A stretch of 64,000 bases of DNA from Stappia stellulata. GTDB lineage: Bacteria > Pseudomonadota > Alphaproteobacteria > Rhizobiales > Stappiaceae. Of this stretch, positions 52,258-61,123 are shown one piece after another (within the stretch, counting starts at the first letter, position 1; each line of letters opens with the position of its first letter). Below the pieces are notes generated by a model that made no database searches, was not told the origin of the DNA, and saw nothing but the letters and a program-made list of their open reading frames with translations. A program made the translations under genes and the position numbers. The stretch is from assembly GCF_020176715.1 (NCBI RefSeq), contig NZ_JAIVMF010000004.1, forward strand, positions 62,001 to 126,000, read 5' to 3'.

Positions 52258-53597
52258 TGGAAGATGCCTTCTGGCCCGTCCTGATGCTCATCGGTCTGAT
52301 GGGCGGAATTTTCGCCGGCTATCCGGTTGCCTTCGTGCTGGCCGGCATCGGCATCTGTTTTGCCGTCCTCGCCGGCGTGCCGATGCTGTTCCTGTCGACC
52401 ACCGTGTCGCGGATGTATTCCGGCATTCTCACCAACTGGCTGCTGATCGCGATCCCGCTCTTCGTCTTCATGGGACTGATGCTGGAGCGTTCCGGCATCG
52501 CGGAGCGCCTGCTGAAATCTCTCGCCTCGATCTTTCGCGGGCTGCCGGGCGGCTACGGCTTCGCCGTGGCGGTGATCGGCGTGATCATGGCGGCGTCGAC
52601 CGGCATCATCGGCGCGTCGGTCGTCCTCATGGGCATGATGGCGCTGCCGACCATGCTGCAGAACAACTACGACCCGAAGATCTCCTCCGGCCTGATCGCG
52701 GCAAGCGGCACGCTCGGCATTCTCATTCCGCCGAGCATCATGCTCATTGTGCTCGGCGACCAGCTGCGCGTGTCCGTCGGCGACCTGTTCATGGCGGCCG
52801 TCGGTCCGGGGCTGCTGCTCGGCGGTCTCTACATCGGTTATCTGCTCCTCGTCGCCATTTTCCAGCCGCATCGCATGCCGCCGGCCGCTGTTGCCGAACA
52901 CAAGCCGTTCTGGTCGGCAGTGGCATCGCTTGCGCTCGACCTGCTGGCGCCGGTGGTCCTGATCGTCTCCGTGCTCGGCACCATCGTCGCGGGCATCGCC
53001 ACGCCGACGGAATCGGCTGCCATCGGCGCGCTGGGCGCCATGTTTCTCGCGCTTGTCTCGCGCAAGCTGGACTGGAAGACGCTGAGTTCGGCCCTGCGCG
53101 ACACCACCAAGACGACGGCGATGATCATCTTCGTGATGATGGGCGCGACGGTGTTTTCCGTGGTGTTCCGCAAGCTCGGCGGCGACGCATTGATCGCCGA
53201 CGCCTTCGCCATCCATGACGGCAATCCCTATGTCGTCTTCATCATGATCATGGCGCTGGTCTTCGTGCTCGGCTTCTTCCTGGAGTGGGTGGAAATCACG
53301 CTGGTGGTCGTGCCCATCGTCGCGCCTGTGGTGGCGGCGCTCGATTTCGGCCTGCCGCCGGAACAGGTGCTGATCTGGTTCGCCATCGCGCTCGCCGTGA
53401 ACCTGCAGACCTCTTTCCTGACGCCGCCCTTCGGTTATGCGCTGTTCTACCTGCGCGGCATCGCGCCCAAGGGCGTGACCATCGGCATGATCTATCGCGG
53501 CGTCATTCCCTTCGTCGTGCTGCAGATCCTGGCGCTGGCCTCGGTCATCGCCTGGCCGCAGATCGCGCTCTACATCCCCAACGCGCTCGCCCGCTGA
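52254..53597 (+). CDS. TRAP transporter large permease, DctM family
   Basis: The 447-residue, about 12-helix protein has GGIFAGYPVAFVLAGIGI, ASTGIIGASVVLMGMMALP and SGTLGILIPPSIMLIVLGD, the DctM core. It completes the second TRAP importer and ends 15 bp from the convergent cyclase gene. Confidence 0.93.
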   Translation: MMEDAFWPVLMLIGLMGGIFAGYPVAFVLAGIGICFAVLAGVPMLFLSTTVSRMYSGILTNWLLIAIPLFVFMGLMLERSGIAERLLKSLASIFRGLPGGYGFAVAVIGVIMAASTGIIGASVVLMGMMALPTMLQNNYDPKISSGLIAASGTLGILIPPSIMLIVLGDQLRVSVGDLFMAAVGPGLLLGGLYIGYLLLVAIFQPHRMPPAAVAEHKPFWSAVASLALDLLAPVVLIVSVLGTIVAGIATPTESAAIGALGAMFLALVSRKLDWKTLSSALRDTTKTTAMIIFVMMGATVFSVVFRKLGGDALIADAFAIHDGNPYVVFIMIMALVFVLGFFLEWVEITLVVVPIVAPVVAALDFGLPPEQVLIWFAIALAVNLQTSFLTPPFGYALFYLRGIAPKGVTIGMIYRGVIPFVVLQILALASVIAWPQIALYIPNALAR

Positions 53598-53612
53598 GGC
53601 GGCGCGGGGCGC

Positions 53613-55868
53613 TCACTTTGTCTCTGCGGTGAAAACGCCGTCCCAGACGGGGCCGGGCGGTGTCATGCTCAACCTGGCGAGGCGCGCGCGGTAGGCGGGC
53701 ACCAGCCCCGCGAGGGCCGGCGGCGCGATCTCCGCGAAGCGGGTGAGCGCGGCCGCGGCCGTGCTCCAGTCTTGGCTGCGGTAGGCGTTAAGCATCGAGG
53801 CGAAGACGGTCTTCTCCTCGAGGAATGCCGGATCGCGGCGCATCTTCGCGTCGCCCACCAGGCAATGGATCGTCTCCGGCTCGCTCTTGCCCTTCACCCG
53901 GATCCTGTCGATCTCCAGGAAGGCGTAGTCGTCCGCCGCGCCGCGCGCCGTTTCCGCGCCGGCGATGATGGTGACGCCATAGGTCTTGGTCTGTCCCTCG
54001 AGCCGCGAGGCGAGGTTCACCGCGTCGCCCATCACGGAATAGTCGAAGCGGAACTCGGACCCCATGTTGCCGACGACGCAGTCGCCGGTGTTGAGGCCGA
54101 TGCCGACGCGCAGCGGCACATGGGTGCGGCCCGCCTTTTCGTCTTCGGCGAGCCGTGCGGCGTTGACCTCGGCGAGCCGGCGGACCATTTCCAGCGCCGC
54201 CGCGCAGGCGTCGGCGGCATGGTCCGGCGTGTCGAGCGGTGCGTTCCAGAACGCCATGATGGCGTCGCCCATGTATTTGTCGATGGTGCCGCCCTGGCGC
54301 AGGATCGCGTCCGACAAGGGCGTCAGGAAGCGGTTCATCAGCGTCGTCAGGCCCTGCGGATCGCTCTTGTAGCTCTCCGAGATGGCCGTGAAATCCCGCA
54401 CATCCGAAAACAGGAACGTCATTTTGCGGGTTTCGCCGCCCAGCGACAGCCGCTCCGGATTGCGGGCGATCTGCTCGACGAAGGACGGGGCCAGATATTG
54501 CCCGAAGGCGCTGCGGATCTGCTGGCGCTGAACCTCCTCGCGCCGGTAGTTGAGAAACACCAGGATCATGAAGGCGGTGAAGCTGGTCATGAGCGGATAG
54601 ACCACGTCGATCAGCATCCGGTGCTCGATATAGAGATACCAGCTGCCACCGACGGTCGCCGCGGCGATCGCCATGCCCAGGAACAGCACCGGGATCGCGC
54701 CGAGGATCGGGGCGAGGATCACGACCAGCAGCGACAGCGCGATCGCCAGCACGATTTCCGCGCCGAGCGCGTAGTTCGGGCGCACGAGATAGCTCTTGTC
54801 CAAAATGGTCTCCAGGATCTGGGCATGGACTTCCACGCCCGGCATTGCCGGATCGAGGGGCGTTGCCTTGAGGTCCAGCAGGCCGATCGCCGAGGTTCCG
54901 ACCAGCACCAGATGATTGCGGATGCGGTCGACGTTGAAGCTGCCGCGCATCAGGTCGACCGCGGAGACGAAGCGGGCCTTGTCATGCGGCGTGTAGTGGA
55001 TCCAGATGCGCCCGCGCGGATCGGTCGGCACCTCCACGCCGCCGACGACGACGGAGCGCACGCCCGCCGCATCCGTCTTGATCGCCACCGCGTTGCCGCC
55101 GGTCGCGACCCGCAGCAGCTCGACGCTGAGGGACGGGTGAATGGTCTCGCCGACGGCCGCGACAAGGGCGACGCGGCGCACGATGCTGTCGAGATCGGGC
55201 AGTATCGACAGCAGCCCGCGCCCGCTTGCGGCCGCATCGAGCGGCTCGATGTTGCGCAAGAGCCCGGGATAGGTGATCAGATGCGAGCGCGGATCGGGGC
55301 CGATGAAGGCGACCGGCGTCCCGGGCTGCTCCGCGTTTTGCGCAGTGTCGCGGCCGCGCGCTGCCTGTCCGACGACGATCCGCATCTGGCCCATCGTTTC
55401 GGCCAGCAGCGTGTCGGTGTTCGGCAACCGGTCGAGTTCGGCTGCCGCCTCGCCGGAAAGTCTGGCGATGGAGCGTCCGAAGCGGTCCGGCGACAGCCGG
55501 TCCGGCTCGGCGAAGAGGATGTCGAAGGCAACGGCGATGCCGCCGGCCCGGCCGATGGTACGCAAGAGGTCGGCGACATCAGAGCGCGGCCATGGCCACT
55601 GGCCGATTTCGCGCAGGCTGCGCTCGTCGATGTCGACAATGACCACCGGCAGCGGTGCCCGCTCGCGCGGCTTGAGGATCTGGTAGAAGTCGAAGGTGCG
55701 CAGGCGCGCCGTCTCGAGAAGAGCCGGGTCCAAGAGCCGGAAGGCGACCAGGCCCAGCATGCAGGCGATGGCGACCAGCCGGCCCTGTCCGATCCAGCGG
55801 AATGCCCGCACGATCCGTGAAGATGCGGGCGCGGCGGCCTTCGGCGGCGTCTTGCTGGCCTTCCTCAC
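53613..55868 (-). CDS. CHASE2-domain adenylate/guanylate cyclase
   Basis: The 751-residue protein has an N-terminal helix, an extracytoplasmic CHASE2 sensor (about residues 40-330), three closely spaced helices (RPNYALGAEIVLAIALSLLV onward), and a class III cyclase domain from about residue 450. Metal-binding residues are seen in FLFSDVRDFTAISE and DKYMGDAIMAFWNAP, and dimer/substrate parts in FDYSVMGDAVNLASRLEG. GTG 55868 behind GGGAGGCGG is the start; the upstream in-frame stretch overlaps nothing convincing. It lies 28 bp after the RTX protein gene in the same direction and may be co-transcribed with it. Confidence 0.9.
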   Translation of the reverse strand: MRKASKTPPKAAAPASSRIVRAFRWIGQGRLVAIACMLGLVAFRLLDPALLETARLRTFDFYQILKPRERAPLPVVIVDIDERSLREIGQWPWPRSDVADLLRTIGRAGGIAVAFDILFAEPDRLSPDRFGRSIARLSGEAAAELDRLPNTDTLLAETMGQMRIVVGQAARGRDTAQNAEQPGTPVAFIGPDPRSHLITYPGLLRNIEPLDAAASGRGLLSILPDLDSIVRRVALVAAVGETIHPSLSVELLRVATGGNAVAIKTDAAGVRSVVVGGVEVPTDPRGRIWIHYTPHDKARFVSAVDLMRGSFNVDRIRNHLVLVGTSAIGLLDLKATPLDPAMPGVEVHAQILETILDKSYLVRPNYALGAEIVLAIALSLLVVILAPILGAIPVLFLGMAIAAATVGGSWYLYIEHRMLIDVVYPLMTSFTAFMILVFLNYRREEVQRQQIRSAFGQYLAPSFVEQIARNPERLSLGGETRKMTFLFSDVRDFTAISESYKSDPQGLTTLMNRFLTPLSDAILRQGGTIDKYMGDAIMAFWNAPLDTPDHAADACAAALEMVRRLAEVNAARLAEDEKAGRTHVPLRVGIGLNTGDCVVGNMGSEFRFDYSVMGDAVNLASRLEGQTKTYGVTIIAGAETARGAADDYAFLEIDRIRVKGKSEPETIHCLVGDAKMRRDPAFLEEKTVFASMLNAYRSQDWSTAAAALTRFAEIAPPALAGLVPAYRARLARLSMTPPGPVWDGVFTAETK

Positions 55869-55896
55869 CCCGCCTCCCGAGTTGTCGCCACGCCGC

Positions 55897-58800
55897 CTAG
55901 ACGGCAATCTCGGCAGCGCCCGGTGCGCTGTCGAAGACGATGTCGATGGCGGCTCCCGCGCCGACGCCGGTGAGAACCGCCACGTCGACGAAGTCCGCCG
56001 CTGTCCCGCTGCCGTCGGCATCGACGCTGACGATCGTGTTGCCGCCGTCCTGGCGGATGCTGAAGAAATCCGCTTCGGCGCCGAGCGTGAAATAGGCTTG
56101 AAGAAGGGCCGAGATGTCGAGCCGATCCTCGCCGGGCATGAAATCCGTGATGGTGTCGACGCCGTCGAAATCGCTCATCGCGAAGGTGTCGGCCTGCGCA
56201 CCGCCGGTGAGCGCGTCGAAGCCCGGACCGCCGGCCAGCACGTCCTCCCCGTCGCCGCCCTCCAGCGTATCGTCGCCCTCAAGGCCAAGGAGCCGGTCGT
56301 TGCCGCCGAGCCCGCGTAAGGTATCGTCGAGCAACCCGGGCAGGGGGGCTTCCGCGCCCTCGCCGTCGGCCGCGTCCGCGCTGCCGCGTCCGATCAGGAG
56401 TTCGTCGGCATTCGTGCCCGTGACCTCGTCCGCCGCGTCGGAGGCGCCGCGCGCGATCGAGGCGAAGGCCGTGGAGGTCGCCTCGCCGTCGTCGCCGACC
56501 TGGTAGAAAAAGCCGTCGCCCGCGCCGTTCGCCGGGCCGCCCTCGAAAAACTCGAAGTACACGGTGTTGCCGTACTGCCAGGCGCTCTCGTCGGTCAGTT
56601 GCAGCCAAATCGGCGCGCCTTCGGGATCGCTGTCGTTGGCAAGCAGCTCCGCCACGGGAATCGCGAGAGTACCGGCCATGGTATTCGTCAAAATGGTCTC
56701 GCCGACCGCATCGGGCGCATCGTCGACACCGGTCAGAAGCAGGGAGATCTCATGGGTCACGCTCTGGAGCCCGCTGTCGGTCAGGGTGAGCGTGTAGGTC
56801 TGGCTGATCGTATTGCCCGACTTCAGAAAATCGAGATCTGCATCGTCCACGGAGAAGCTCCAGGACACCGTGCCGACGCTGTCGCCGGTCGCCGGCTGCG
56901 TCACCGACAGGGAAAGCGTGCCCAGTGGATCGACCGGCTCTCCTTCCCCGATGGTTGCCGAAACCGAGGTGACGGAGATGCCATGCGTGTCGGTCAGGTC
57001 GATATCGGTGAAGCCGAAGGCGCCGCTCGTCGTCAGCGTCGCGCTGTTCTCGCCGGGCGCGCCGTCGGCCAGTTCGGCAATTGTGGCGCCGTTCCCGGTC
57101 TCCAGTCGGATGTTGTCGATATCGAGCCGGCTGTCGACGACGCCGTCGCCGATATCGAAGACGGCGAAGCCGAGTGTCAGTTCGCCGCTGTCCTCGATGG
57201 TGAGCGAGGTGGTCTGCCACCCCGTGCTGGTGGTGTTGCCGACGGTGTTTCCAAGCGCTGCCACATCGGAAAGTTCGGTCACCGCCGATCCGAGCACCAC
57301 GGCAGCGAAATCGTTGAAGGGCAGATAGTCGCTGGTGGTGAAGCGCCAGTCGAAGGACAGCGTCGCTCCGGCCGTTGCCGCAATCGTCGTGCGCAGCCCC
57401 GCGCCTTCCTGCGGCGATCCGTTTCCGAGGCTAGCGAAGCTTCCCGACGTCAGACCGAAGAGCGCTTCCAGCGCGGTGATGTTGAAGGCGCCGGCGCTGG
57501 TGTCGAGCAGCGCGGACGCATTGCTTTCGGTGGAAACGCCGGTCTGGGTCTGGGCGTGCGCATTGCTCCAGCCGCTCAGCCCGCCCTCGAAGCCCTCGAT
57601 CAGCCCGGCAACGATCACCGGCGGCGTGTCGTCGACCGGCTGGATCGTGATGGAAAGCTCTTGCGTGTCGCTCAGGGCAGCGGCGCCGGCCTGATCGTCG
57701 ACCGCGACGCTCAGCGTGTCGGTGCCGAAGGAATTGGCGAGCGGCGTGTAGACGATGGAGTTGGCAAGCGCCGCGGTGATGGCCGAGGCCGTGCCGGAAA
57801 AGGCCAGCGAGCCATCGCTTCCATCGCTGTCGGTGAAGGTGAGGCCCGTCGTCTGCGTCAGCGCCAGCGTGCCGGCGGAGACGGACAGGGTCATGGCAAG
57901 CGGGGTGGCGGCTGCATCGACATCCGAAACCGCAAGGCCGCTGATCGTCAGCGGCTCGTCCTCGTCGGTCGACAACTCCGGCAGGGCGGAAACGTCGATC
58001 TCCGGCGCATCGTTTTCGCCGGTGACGGTGATTGTCACGGTTGTTGTCGCGGTGCCGTCTGTCGAGGTGACGAGGAAGCCGTCGGTCTCCGTCTGCCCCG
58101 CGTTCAGCGCTTCAAGTGCTGCCGAGCCGGTGGCGGGCACATAGGTCCAGGCGCCGGAGGCGGCGATAGAGAAGACGCCATAGGTGCCGGCGACATTGGT
58201 CTGCGGCTGGACGCCGGCCTCGCCGGTGTCGCTGTCGGAGACGGTGAGCGTTCCGGAGAGCGTTGCCGCGTCGTCCTCGTCGAAAGCGTCGGAGGTCTTG
58301 CCGGCGATGCCGGCCGCGTCATTCTCGCCGGTAACGGTGATTGTCACGGTTGTCGTTGCGGTGCCGTCGGCGGAGGTGACGAGGAAGCTGTCGGTCTCCG
58401 TCTGCCCTTCGCTCAGCGCTTCAAGTGCGGCCGAGCCGTTGGCGGGTGCATAGGTCCAGGCGCCGGAGGCGGCGATGGAGAAGACGCCGTAGGTGCCGGC
58501 GACATTGGTCTGCGGCTGGACGCCGGCCTCGTCGGTGTCGATGTCGGAGACGGCAAGCGTTCCGGAGAGCGTTGCCGCATCGTCCTCGTCGAAACTGTCC
58601 GAGGTCTTGCCGGAGATGCCGGCCGCGTCATTCTTGCCGGTGACGGTGATCGTGACGGTTGTTGTCGCGGTGCCGTCGGTGGAGGTGACGAGGAAGCTGT
58701 CGGTCTCCGTCTGCCCTTCGCTCAGCGCTTCAAGTGCGGCCGAGCCGTTGGCGGGTGCATAGGTCCAGGCGCCGGAGGCGGCGATTGCGAAGACGCCATA

Positions 58801-60792
58801 GGTGCCGGCGACATTGGTCTGCGGCTGGACGCCGGCCTCGCCGGTGTCGCTGTCGGAGACGGCAAGCGTTCCGGACAGCGTTGCCGCGTCGTCCTCGTCG
58901 AAACTGTCGGAGGCCTTGCCGGCGATGCTGGCGGCGTCATTCTCTCCGGTGACGGTGATCGTGACGGTCCCCGGGACCGGCGAAACCAGGCCGGTGCTGT
59001 CGATCGCCGAATACTGGAACGATACGGTGGCTTTTTCGCCGGCTTTCAGGGCTTCGAAGGCGCCGTTCGTTGCGAAGGTGAAGGTGCCGTCGTCGAAGGT
59101 CGTCAGCGTGCCGGCGGACGGCAGGGTGAGCGTGTTCAGGGTAAGCGTGTCGCCCACGTCCGGGTCGGCACCGAGGAAGAGGGCGGTGATCGCGCCGCTC
59201 TCGCTCACCGCAAGGTCGATGTTGGCGACCGTCGGCGCGTCGGGTTGCGGCGTGATCGCGATCTCCAGCGGGATGATGATCCAGTCGGTGCCGTCGAAGA
59301 TGGCGAAGCTCAGGCCGCCGGTCTCGCTGTTCGGCGTCGGCGTATAGGTCAGCCCGTTGAGCGCGGCGTTGACGTCGGCTTCCGATCCGAAGAACACCAT
59401 GCGTTCGTCGTCGACGCCGTCGCCCTGCTGGAAGGTCAGGCCTTGGGTCGTGGCGAGGGTGACGGTCGAAAACGCGGTGATGTCGATGGCGACCGGGCCG
59501 CTTCCCGGCAGATTGACGACAAGGCCGGTGATGACGGTGGATGTGTCCTCGCCGGTGACGATGTCGAAGGAGGGGAGCGAGAATGAGAAGACATCCGGGG
59601 CCTGTGCGCTCCCCGGATCGCCGGTTCCCCCGCTGTATTGCGGCGGGCCGCCTTGCTGGCCGCCGCCCGGGCCGAGCAACCCCAGGCCGTTCGGCGGCGG
59701 GGATCCGTCAAGCGGTCCAAGCAGCGAGCCCTGATCGCCGAGCGGCGGGGGAGCGCCGTCCTGTCCGGGCGATGGCGGGCCGTCGTCGGTCTGCCCCGGC
59801 TCGCCCTGTCCTTGTTGTCCGTTGCCGCCGCCGTCCTGACCGGGGTCGGAATCGCTCGGCGGCGCGGATTGGCGGTATGTGCTGAAGGCGCGGGCGATCT
59901 CGGCCTGTTCTGCTGCGATCTCCGCCTGGCTCTTCGGTTCGATCAGCGGCGATGCGCCGATGCTGAACAGGCTGAGCACGATGTCCGTGCTCGACACGCT
60001 GCCGAGCAATTGCCCGCTGACCCGGTCGAAGAGCTGATAGGAGCCGACGCGCCCGTCCGGGTCCGGAGACAGCGAGAACCGTGTGGCGCCATCGACAGCG
60101 GAAATCTGCACGATCGGGGTCGTGCCGCGAATGCCCATGGTCGCGACCGGGGTTTCCACGCGCATGTCGCCGGTGGGGGCGACCTGTCCGGTGACGAAGA
60201 CGAAGGTGCCCTGCACCAGGTTCATCACCATCGAGTTGTCGGAGCCACTGGGAGAATAGATCAATTCGTCGAGCACCATCCGGGCGCCCGCAGACAGGGA
60301 AAACACCGTGCCGTCGACGAAGGTGATAGAGAGCGCGCTCCCGCCCGCGGTCTCAACGACATCGCCCTGGAAGACCGGCGCGCCCTGCACCAGCGGCTCG
60401 CTCGTTCCGTTCGCGTGCCGCACCGTGGCGCTGCCGTCCACCGTCGAGACGCTGCCGATCGGGTCGGCACCGGCGGTCTGGCCGAGCTGGGCATATTGGC
60501 CGGGCGCGCGCGGTCCGGCGAGGGCGGCGACGGTCTCCGCCGTCAGCAGCGCTCCGTCGGGGGAGTGCAGTGCCGGCGGTGTCGCGTGAGCGAAGTAGTC
60601 GGCAATGACATGGCCGCTGCCATCCTCTCCGGAAATGACAAGGTCGGACCCTGCGCGGGCATAGTTGCCGGAAAACAGCAGATGTGCGTCGGGCACGAGC
60701 ACGGCGGCCGGTCCGGCGGCACCCGTTTCGCTGGAAATGATGTCTTGCGCCAGGCCATTACTGGTCGAAGGGCGCGCGTCGAGAGTCAGCAT
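55897..60792 (-). CDS. Large secreted FecR/VCBS/RTX protein (T1SS substrate, adhesin-like)
   Basis: The 1631-residue protein starts (MLTLDARPSTSN) with no Sec signal. Residues ~110-225 are a FecR-type domain (GSVSTVDGSATVRHANGTSE, VFQGDVVETAGGSAL, ARMVLDELIYSP). Residues ~310-400 are a Pro/Gly/Gln linker. Residues ~610-930 are three near-identical 103-residue VCBS repeats. Cadherin-like and lectin-like beta domains follow to about 1450. Residues ~1490-1540 are RTX calcium-binding nonapeptides (GGNDRLLGLEGDDTLEGGDG). The C-terminus ends in hydrophobic residues (EIAV), as in type I secretion signals. The divergent TolC/ABC exporter pair is its likely secretion machine. Adhesion or biofilm function is inferred. 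Confidence 0.88.
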   Translation of the reverse strand: MLTLDARPSTSNGLAQDIISSETGAAGPAAVLVPDAHLLFSGNYARAGSDLVISGEDGSGHVIADYFAHATPPALHSPDGALLTAETVAALAGPRAPGQYAQLGQTAGADPIGSVSTVDGSATVRHANGTSEPLVQGAPVFQGDVVETAGGSALSITFVDGTVFSLSAGARMVLDELIYSPSGSDNSMVMNLVQGTFVFVTGQVAPTGDMRVETPVATMGIRGTTPIVQISAVDGATRFSLSPDPDGRVGSYQLFDRVSGQLLGSVSSTDIVLSLFSIGASPLIEPKSQAEIAAEQAEIARAFSTYRQSAPPSDSDPGQDGGGNGQQGQGEPGQTDDGPPSPGQDGAPPPLGDQGSLLGPLDGSPPPNGLGLLGPGGGQQGGPPQYSGGTGDPGSAQAPDVFSFSLPSFDIVTGEDTSTVITGLVVNLPGSGPVAIDITAFSTVTLATTQGLTFQQGDGVDDERMVFFGSEADVNAALNGLTYTPTPNSETGGLSFAIFDGTDWIIIPLEIAITPQPDAPTVANIDLAVSESGAITALFLGADPDVGDTLTLNTLTLPSAGTLTTFDDGTFTFATNGAFEALKAGEKATVSFQYSAIDSTGLVSPVPGTVTITVTGENDAASIAGKASDSFDEDDAATLSGTLAVSDSDTGEAGVQPQTNVAGTYGVFAIAASGAWTYAPANGSAALEALSEGQTETDSFLVTSTDGTATTTVTITVTGKNDAAGISGKTSDSFDEDDAATLSGTLAVSDIDTDEAGVQPQTNVAGTYGVFSIAASGAWTYAPANGSAALEALSEGQTETDSFLVTSADGTATTTVTITVTGENDAAGIAGKTSDAFDEDDAATLSGTLTVSDSDTGEAGVQPQTNVAGTYGVFSIAASGAWTYVPATGSAALEALNAGQTETDGFLVTSTDGTATTTVTITVTGENDAPEIDVSALPELSTDEDEPLTISGLAVSDVDAAATPLAMTLSVSAGTLALTQTTGLTFTDSDGSDGSLAFSGTASAITAALANSIVYTPLANSFGTDTLSVAVDDQAGAAALSDTQELSITIQPVDDTPPVIVAGLIEGFEGGLSGWSNAHAQTQTGVSTESNASALLDTSAGAFNITALEALFGLTSGSFASLGNGSPQEGAGLRTTIAATAGATLSFDWRFTTSDYLPFNDFAAVVLGSAVTELSDVAALGNTVGNTTSTGWQTTSLTIEDSGELTLGFAVFDIGDGVVDSRLDIDNIRLETGNGATIAELADGAPGENSATLTTSGAFGFTDIDLTDTHGISVTSVSATIGEGEPVDPLGTLSLSVTQPATGDSVGTVSWSFSVDDADLDFLKSGNTISQTYTLTLTDSGLQSVTHEISLLLTGVDDAPDAVGETILTNTMAGTLAIPVAELLANDSDPEGAPIWLQLTDESAWQYGNTVYFEFFEGGPANGAGDGFFYQVGDDGEATSTAFASIARGASDAADEVTGTNADELLIGRGSADAADGEGAEAPLPGLLDDTLRGLGGNDRLLGLEGDDTLEGGDGEDVLAGGPGFDALTGGAQADTFAMSDFDGVDTITDFMPGEDRLDISALLQAYFTLGAEADFFSIRQDGGNTIVSVDADGSGTAADFVDVAVLTGVGAGAAIDIVFDSAPGAAEIAV
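58016..58965 (-). repeat. Tandem 309-bp VCBS repeats, about three copies
   Basis: The marker GGTGACGGTG (or one-base variant) recurs at 58021, 58330, 58639 and 58948, a strict 309-bp period equal to 103 residues. Units one to three are near identical at DNA level; the fourth diverges from about 58970. High identity implies recent duplication or gene conversion. Confidence 0.9.
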
Positions 60793-61123
60793 GGCGTGTC
60801 TCGATGTCCGGGGCCCGCCTGAGGCACCTGCCTTCAGGTTTGCCTCAGGATGTATAAGTCTTTTACCATTTGTTAAGAAGTTTGTCTTCTGGCGTAATCG
60901 TAAAAAATACATTATAGTTACGTTACGAGAGATAAGAAAACTTCTTCGCGATGACTTAAAGATGAAAAGTGCTACTACAAAGTTCTGACTTGTCGTTTGC
61001 TTGTATCGTAGGTTTTTTGCGGCTTTTTCATCGGGCGTAGTGGCGCGCAGTTGGCACTGGAAGAACAAGAGTGCATTGTTTCGAAAAGACTTGATGAAAA
61101 TACGCGCGTTGAGTGGGGGCTAC
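60793..61123. promoter_or_regulatory. Divergent promoter region, RTX protein / T1SS genes
   Basis: This 331-bp AT-rich stretch has no gene. CGTAA-T-CGTAA (60893-60903) faces TTACG-TTACG (60918-60927) as a doubled inverted repeat. Outside it AAGAAGTTT (60875-60883) faces AAACTTCTT (60938-60946). A TATAGT-like -10 lies at 60913-60918. The nested symmetry suggests joint control of substrate and exporter. Confidence 0.6.

Noticed and set aside
58016-58965. Tandem repeats considered as a CRISPR or other non-coding array
   Set aside because: The period is 309 bp with no short repeat/spacer pattern, and the repeats are in frame within an open reading frame as VCBS domains.
56599-59586. 995-residue open frame on the plus strand
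   Set aside because: It is antisense to the RTX/VCBS gene and owes its length to the repetitive high-GC sequence; its repeats mirror the VCBS units.
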